From assembly GCA_934647145.1 (NCBI GenBank), contig CAKUFB010000079.1:1-10027 (forward strand): a stretch of DNA of 10,027 bases, in the 5' to 3' direction. A model generated the notes under the pieces. It was not told the DNA's origin, did no database searches, and saw only the letters and a program-made list of their open reading frames with translations. Both the position numbers and the translations under genes were made by a program. The DNA comes from an uncultured Clostridia bacterium (GTDB taxonomy: Bacteria; Bacillota; Clostridia; Christensenellales; Aristaeellaceae). Shown here piece by piece: positions 6,471 through 10,027 of this stretch; the stretch's first letter is position 1, and each line of letters begins with the position of its first letter.

Positions 6471-7343
6471 ATGGAACGCAAGGAATTTCCCCGGACGAAT
6501 GTGGCGGGCGTGTCGCTGCCCCGCCTGCTGATCGGCTCCAACTGGGTGCTGGGCTACAGCCACCGCACCGCCTCGGCCGACTGCATGATCAGGCGGCGCT
6601 ACGCCGAAAAGGAAGCGGTCTGCGAGCTGGTCTCGGCCTATCTTGAGTACGGCATCGACGCGATGATGGCGCCCTTCGTGGGCAGCGACCTTCAGCCCAA
6701 TCAGGTGCTGATGGACGGCATTCACATGGCCGAGGACCGCTTCGGCCGCAGGGTTACGCTGATCGACACGCCCATCATCGACGTAAGCGACACGCCCGAA
6801 GGGCACGAGCAGACCGCGCGCCACCTGGAGGCCGTCGCCCAAAACGGCGCGACCTTCTGCCTGCTGCACCACTCCAGCGTCGAGCAGCTGGTCTGCAAGC
6901 GCACCGGCACCATCGACCGCCTGCCCGAGTACACGAAGATGGTGCGCGACAACGGCATGATTCCCGGCCTGTCCGCCCACATGCCCGAGCTGGTGCTCTA
7001 TTCCGACGCGCACCCCGAGTACGACGTGCAGACCTACATCCAGCTCTACAACTGCATGGGCTTCCTGATGCAGATCGAGGTCGAGGGCGTGCGCCGCATC
7101 ATCGAGAACGCCAAGCACCCCGTCATGACCATCAAATCCATGGCCGCCGGCCGCTGCACCCCCTACGTCGGGCTGACCTTCTCCTTCGCCTCCCTGCGCG
7201 ACTGCGATATGGTCACTGTCGGCGCGCATACCCCCGATGAGGCCCGCGAGGACATCGAAATCGCCCTGGCCGCCATCGAGCGCCGCTATCCCGACCTCGC
7301 CCGCCGCAATTCCCCCAACATGACCGCCGTGCTGAAGGGCTGA
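6471..7343 (+). CDS. TIM-barrel-like protein of unknown function, faintly aldo/keto-reductase-like
   Basis: I do not recognise a characterised family. The 290-residue protein has no signal peptide or membrane segment. Its alternating strands and helices suggest a TIM barrel: PRLLIGSNWVLGYSH (17-31), GIDAMMAP (61-68), RVTLIDTPIID (94-104), GATFCLLHHSSVEQL (126-140), GMIPGLSAH (162-170), VMTIKSMAAGR (218-228) and CDMVTVGAHTPDEARED (245-261). The C-terminal run of K-x-x-A-A-G, a strand and then V-G with a helix recalls aldo/keto reductases. The usual N-terminal catalytic tetrad of that family is not apparent. The start at 6471 follows AAAGGAG by 8 nt. It faces the AraC-family gene and is probably its target, so a role in sugar or sugar-acid metabolism is a guess from context. 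The 3' end runs directly into a repeat element. Confidence 0.75.
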   Translation: MERKEFPRTNVAGVSLPRLLIGSNWVLGYSHRTASADCMIRRRYAEKEAVCELVSAYLEYGIDAMMAPFVGSDLQPNQVLMDGIHMAEDRFGRRVTLIDTPIIDVSDTPEGHEQTARHLEAVAQNGATFCLLHHSSVEQLVCKRTGTIDRLPEYTKMVRDNGMIPGLSAHMPELVLYSDAHPEYDVQTYIQLYNCMGFLMQIEVEGVRRIIENAKHPVMTIKSMAAGRCTPYVGLTFSFASLRDCDMVTVGAHTPDEAREDIEIALAAIERRYPDLARRNSPNMTAVLKG

Positions 7344-7556
7344 CGAGGGGGAACGTTCGAGAGGCGGCCTTTCTGAGAAAGGCCCCTCTCGAGCTCTCCC
7401 GGAAAGCACTTTGATCCACTAAACGTATGGGTAAAGAAATGTGATTCCCCGAATGAGACGCGGGTGTAAGACGAGGAAAAAGAAACGTGGTTCCCCGAAT
7501 GGAGCCTGGGCTGGGAAACGTGGAAGGCGAAATGTGGTTCCCCGAATGCGAACGAG
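7342..7556 (+). repeat. Composite repeat element, left copy (hairpin, constant segment, degenerate about 46-bp array)
   Basis: The copy begins at or within the TGA stop of the TIM-barrel-like gene. Its parts in order are: GACGAGGGG leader; a hairpin at 7358-7391; a 40-nt constant segment at 7392-7431; and three degenerate tandem units whose TTCCCCGAATG cores start at 7445, 7491 and 7538 (steps of 46 and 47). The hairpin plus constant segment matches the inverted copy at 9877-9950 at 69 of 74 positions. The array units here have diverged from each other outside their cores. No coding sequence is credible inside. Confidence 0.85.
7358..7391 (+). other. Strong hairpin just after the stop codon of the TIM-barrel-like gene
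   Basis: CGAGAGG (7358-7364) pairs with CCTCTCG (7385-7391). After one bulged C, GGCCTTTC (7366-7373) pairs with GAAAGGCC (7377-7384) around a TGA loop. That is 15 pairs, starting 14 nt after the stop. No T run follows, so it is not a classical intrinsic terminator. It could protect the mRNA 3' end or slow polymerase. Confidence 0.7.
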
Positions 7557-7585
7557 ATTAAGGAGCACCGAAAACCGCACACGAA

Positions 7586-7614
7586 AGCGCCGGGAAGGCA
7601 TACTTCCCGGCGCT
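7586..7614 (-). terminator. Perfect 12-bp stem-loop after trpS
   Basis: AGCGCCGGGAAG (7586-7597) and CTTCCCGGCGCT (7603-7614) form a perfect stem with a 5-nt loop, 13 nt past the trpS stop on the minus strand. The trailing sequence there is TTTCGTGTG, so the T tract is weak. Position and strength still favour a terminator for trpS. Confidence 0.65.
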
Positions 7615-7627
7615 CATTATATTTGAC

Positions 7628-8725
<1,098 letters not shown>

Positions 8726-8766
8726 GAGAGATTTCCCCCTTCGATGCGTTGCTTCACATGCCCTTC

Positions 8767-8795
8767 AGTATACCATAAAACGCCCGGAAAAGCAA
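8767..8795 (-). promoter_or_regulatory. Sigma-A promoter of trpS
   Basis: On the minus strand, TTGCTT (8790-8795), a 17-bp spacer and TATACT (8767-8772) with a TG dinucleotide in the extended -10 region form a good promoter. It occupies the short gap after the DUF3784 gene, whose stop is at 8801. Confidence 0.7.
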
Positions 8796-8800
8796 ACGTT

Positions 8801-9133
8801 TCATCGAAGATACTTCGCAAAAGCCGCGCGCGCGTCCAGGCGAACCGTCCGGAAGAAGAGAACCGCCCACACCAGGAAGGCCGCGCCGCCCGCCCAGGCC
8901 GTCAGCAGCCCGGAAAGTATCGCGCCCGCCGCCATCACCGCGCCCCAGGCAAGGCAGTCGTTTCGTATGTCCCGGACGATGCGCGCCTGATCATACCGCG
9001 CGCGTTCCTCCGCGGGCAGCGAGTTGAAGCCGGAAACCCACATCGCACCCCGCTCCCCCAGCAGCGAAAACGCGCCGGCCAGCGCGAAAAACAGCGCCGC
9101 CATGACCGCGCAGCTCCACAATCCAACGTTCAT
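8801..9133 (-). CDS. DUF3784-type small membrane protein
   Basis: A 110-residue protein with three predicted membrane segments, near residues 4-25, 60-79 and 81-96. After the first segment comes VSGFNSLPAEERARYD (33-48), which fits the conserved G-[FY]-N-[ST]-x-S/P-x-E-E-[KR]-x-x-[YF]-D motif I associate with DUF3784 proteins of Bacillota. Their function is unknown. The ATG at 9133 follows a G-rich ribosome site (AGGGGGGAA, 6 nt away). It begins 11 nt after the GNAT stop, so the two genes are probably co-transcribed. A longer reading of the same frame up to 9232 would run back into the GNAT gene and is not favoured. The basic C-terminus lies just outside the last membrane segment. Confidence 0.8.
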   Translation of the reverse strand: MNVGLWSCAVMAALFFALAGAFSLLGERGAMWVSGFNSLPAEERARYDQARIVRDIRNDCLAWGAVMAAGAILSGLLTAWAGGAAFLVWAVLFFRTVRLDARAAFAKYLR

Positions 9134-9144
9134 GCGCTTCCCCC

Positions 9145-9669
9145 CTATCGCAGCCGTTTGGCCAGATGCAGCACCAGGTCGTCGTCGTTGACGCAGGGCG
9201 CGTACTGCTCGTGTATCCGGTCGCGATACCACACGCCGCTGCCGTCGGGCACATAGCCGCGCCTGACGTACATCCGCTGCGCCGCGCCGTAGCCCGAGTG
9301 CAGCCCCACGCCGATGCAGATCGTGTCCGAGGTCTGCGCGGCGATCATTTCGGCCACATCCATGAGCGCGGAGCCTACGCCCCTGCCCCTGAACTTCATC
9401 AGCACCGCGAAGTCCACCACCTCCGGCCAGGGCTTTCCGGCGTACGGCCCCGCGCCGGGCGTTTTGTACACGCTCAGGTACCCCGCGATTCGCCCCTGAT
9501 ACTCGGCCACAAGCGGTAGGGCGCGCCCCTCCCGCCGATGCTCCAGGCGCGTAAGAAACTTGTCGGGCGAGGCATGCCAGCCCTGCGCGCGCTCTTCCTC
9601 GGCAAAGCCGTCCGCGTCTTCAGGGAGCATGTCGCGCACCAGCAGGTCGCCGTACTGATAGTAAACCAT
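9145..9669 (-). CDS. GNAT-family N-acetyltransferase
   Basis: A 174-residue acetyltransferase that would move an acetyl group from acetyl-CoA to an unknown amine. The acetyl-CoA-binding motif A is clear at 84-103 (VVDFAVLMKFRGRGVGSALM), including the pyrophosphate loop R94-G-R-G-V-G-S. Motif B follows at 129-141 (AAQRMYVRRGYVP). Residues 52-68 (PLVAEYQGRIAGYLSVY) form the preceding strands. The ATG at 9669 has a very strong AAAGGAGG site 6 nt upstream. The frame stays open upstream into a 46-bp repeat array, but that stretch is not needed and lacks a comparable start signal. No clear promoter was found between the array and the gene, so it may be read from the gene upstream through the repeat element. 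It heads a probable two-gene unit with the DUF3784 gene. Confidence 0.93.
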   Translation of the reverse strand: MVYYQYGDLLVRDMLPEDADGFAEEERAQGWHASPDKFLTRLEHRREGRALPLVAEYQGRIAGYLSVYKTPGAGPYAGKPWPEVVDFAVLMKFRGRGVGSALMDVAEMIAAQTSDTICIGVGLHSGYGAAQRMYVRRGYVPDGSGVWYRDRIHEQYAPCVNDDDLVLHLAKRLR

Positions 9670-9688
9670 GGTTTTCCTCCTTTGGGGC

Positions 9689-9876
9689 ACTTCCCCGTCC
9701 CCCGCCCGCGCCGCATTCGGGGAACCGCCTCTCGCCTTCCCCGTCTCCCGCACGCGCCGCATTCGGGGAACCGCGTTTCGCCTTCCCTGTCTCCCGCCCG
9801 CGCCGCATTCGGGGAACCGCCTCTCGCCTTCCCCGTCTCCCGCACGCGCCGCATTCGGGGAACTACCTCTCTCCGC
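9689..9876 (-). repeat. 46-bp tandem repeat array upstream of the GNAT gene
   Basis: Three full units (9713-9758, 9759-9804, 9805-9850) are exactly 46 bp each and differ at only a few bases. Partial units flank them at 9689-9712 and 9851-9876. Each plus-strand unit starts GCATTCGGGGAACCGC. CGGGGAA and TTCCCCG lie 12 bp apart within a unit, so each can fold into a 7-bp hairpin. Because 46 is not a multiple of 3, the apparent coding frames through the array cycle among three peptides and are probably meaningless. Confidence 0.9.
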
Positions 9877-9916
9877 CCCATATGTTTAGTGGATCAGAGT
9901 GCTTTTCGGGAGAGCT

Positions 9917-9950
9917 CGAGAGGGGCTTTTCTCAGAAAAGCCGCCTCTCG
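9917..9950 (-). other. Strong hairpin after the stop codon of the right-edge gene
   Basis: CGAGAGG (minus strand, from 9950) pairs with CCTCTCG. After a bulged C, GGCTTTTC pairs with GAAAAGCC around a TGA loop. It starts 19 nt after the TAG at 9970-9972. Relative to the left copy, one C-G pair is replaced by T-A, which keeps the stem intact. Confidence 0.7.
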
Positions 9951-9969
9951 ATCGTCTCCCCTCGTCCCC

Positions 9970-10027
9970 CTACACGAACATCTTCTGCAGCGCCTCGAAG
10001 CGCTCGTGGGTGATGAGCGCGTCGTGG
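9970..10027 (-). CDS. 3' end of an unidentified leftward gene (cut by window edge)
   Basis: The last codons read HDALITHERFEALQKMFV and then TAG. The pattern H-x-A-[IL]-I-x-x-E-x-F-E-x-[VL]-Q resembles the end of the 'Recombinase' domain of large serine recombinases. A protein of that family would normally continue for a hundred residues or more past this point, so it would be a truncated one. Eighteen residues are too few for a firm call, and an unrelated protein is quite possible. That it is the end of a real gene is supported by the repeat element placed directly after its stop. Confidence 0.45.
   Translation of the reverse strand, partial: HDALITHERFEALQKMFV

Larger units (their letters stand above)
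9689..9966 (-). repeat. Composite repeat element, right copy (hairpin, constant segment, homogeneous 46-bp array)
   Basis: On the minus strand the order is the same as in the left copy. The leader has ACGAGGGG, then come the hairpin (9950-9917), the 40-nt constant segment (9916-9877) and the tandem array (9876-9689). The constant segments differ at 3 of 40 positions. The element begins 3 nt after the TAG stop of the gene entering from the right edge and ends about 10 bp before the GNAT ribosome site. The copy is inverted relative to 7342-7556, so the two face each other across trpS, DUF3784 and GNAT. Confidence 0.88.

Noticed and set aside
8726..8800. T-box riboswitch for trpS
   Set aside because: The leader is only about 40 nt from the predicted transcription start, far too short for specifier and antiterminator stems.
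9689..9876. CRISPR array
   Set aside because: Units are contiguous 46-bp tandem copies with no unique spacers, and no cas-like gene is nearby.
9670..9881. N-terminal extension of GNAT, or a separate Arg/Gly-rich protein, through the repeat array
   Set aside because: The 46-bp unit shifts frame at every copy, and the GNAT start at 9669 has a strong ribosome site and begins the recognisable fold.

Overview
The window looks like chromosome from a GC-rich member of the Bacillota, probably Clostridia. The pointers are strong AGGAGG-type ribosome sites, sigma-A promoters with 17-bp spacers, LplA/LplB/YtcP-type sugar transport genes, small XRE regulators and a DUF3784 membrane protein. This placement is inference; no rRNA or other lineage marker is present.

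Region 1 (1-4841) is a divergent carbohydrate-utilisation locus. Leftward from a 148-bp AT-rich intergenic region run an LplB-type permease carrying an N-terminal XRE-like helix-turn-helix (HTH) domain, a YtcP-type permease, and the start of a lipoprotein solute-binding protein. No ATPase gene is present, as is usual where a shared MsmK-type ATPase is encoded elsewhere. Rightward run a small XRE regulator and a 683-residue clan-A glycoside hydrolase (GH42-like layout), coupled by an ATGA overlap. Each direction has a well-formed sigma-A promoter, and a 9-bp inverted repeat sits between or over them. The likely logic is import of an oligosaccharide and its cleavage inside the cell, under XRE control.

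Region 2 (4842-5522) is junk-like: a decayed C-terminal fragment of what looks like a large serine recombinase, a terminator hairpin, and about 300 bp with no convincing gene.

Region 3 (5523-7343) is a divergent pair: an AraC-family regulator (left) and a TIM-barrel-like protein of unknown function (right). The shared promoter region has two CGGAAA repeats exactly 21 bp apart beside a -10 that lacks a good -35, which suggests AraC-type activation.

Region 4 (7344-10027) holds trpS, a DUF3784 membrane protein and a GNAT acetyltransferase, all leftward, and the last codons of another leftward gene. It is framed by two inverted copies of one composite repeat element. Each copy has a strong hairpin, a nearly constant 40-nt segment and an array of about 46-bp tandem repeats, and each starts just after the stop codon of a flanking gene. 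The two hairpins differ only by one compensatory base-pair swap. This element pair and the HTH-permease fusion are the most unusual things in the window.
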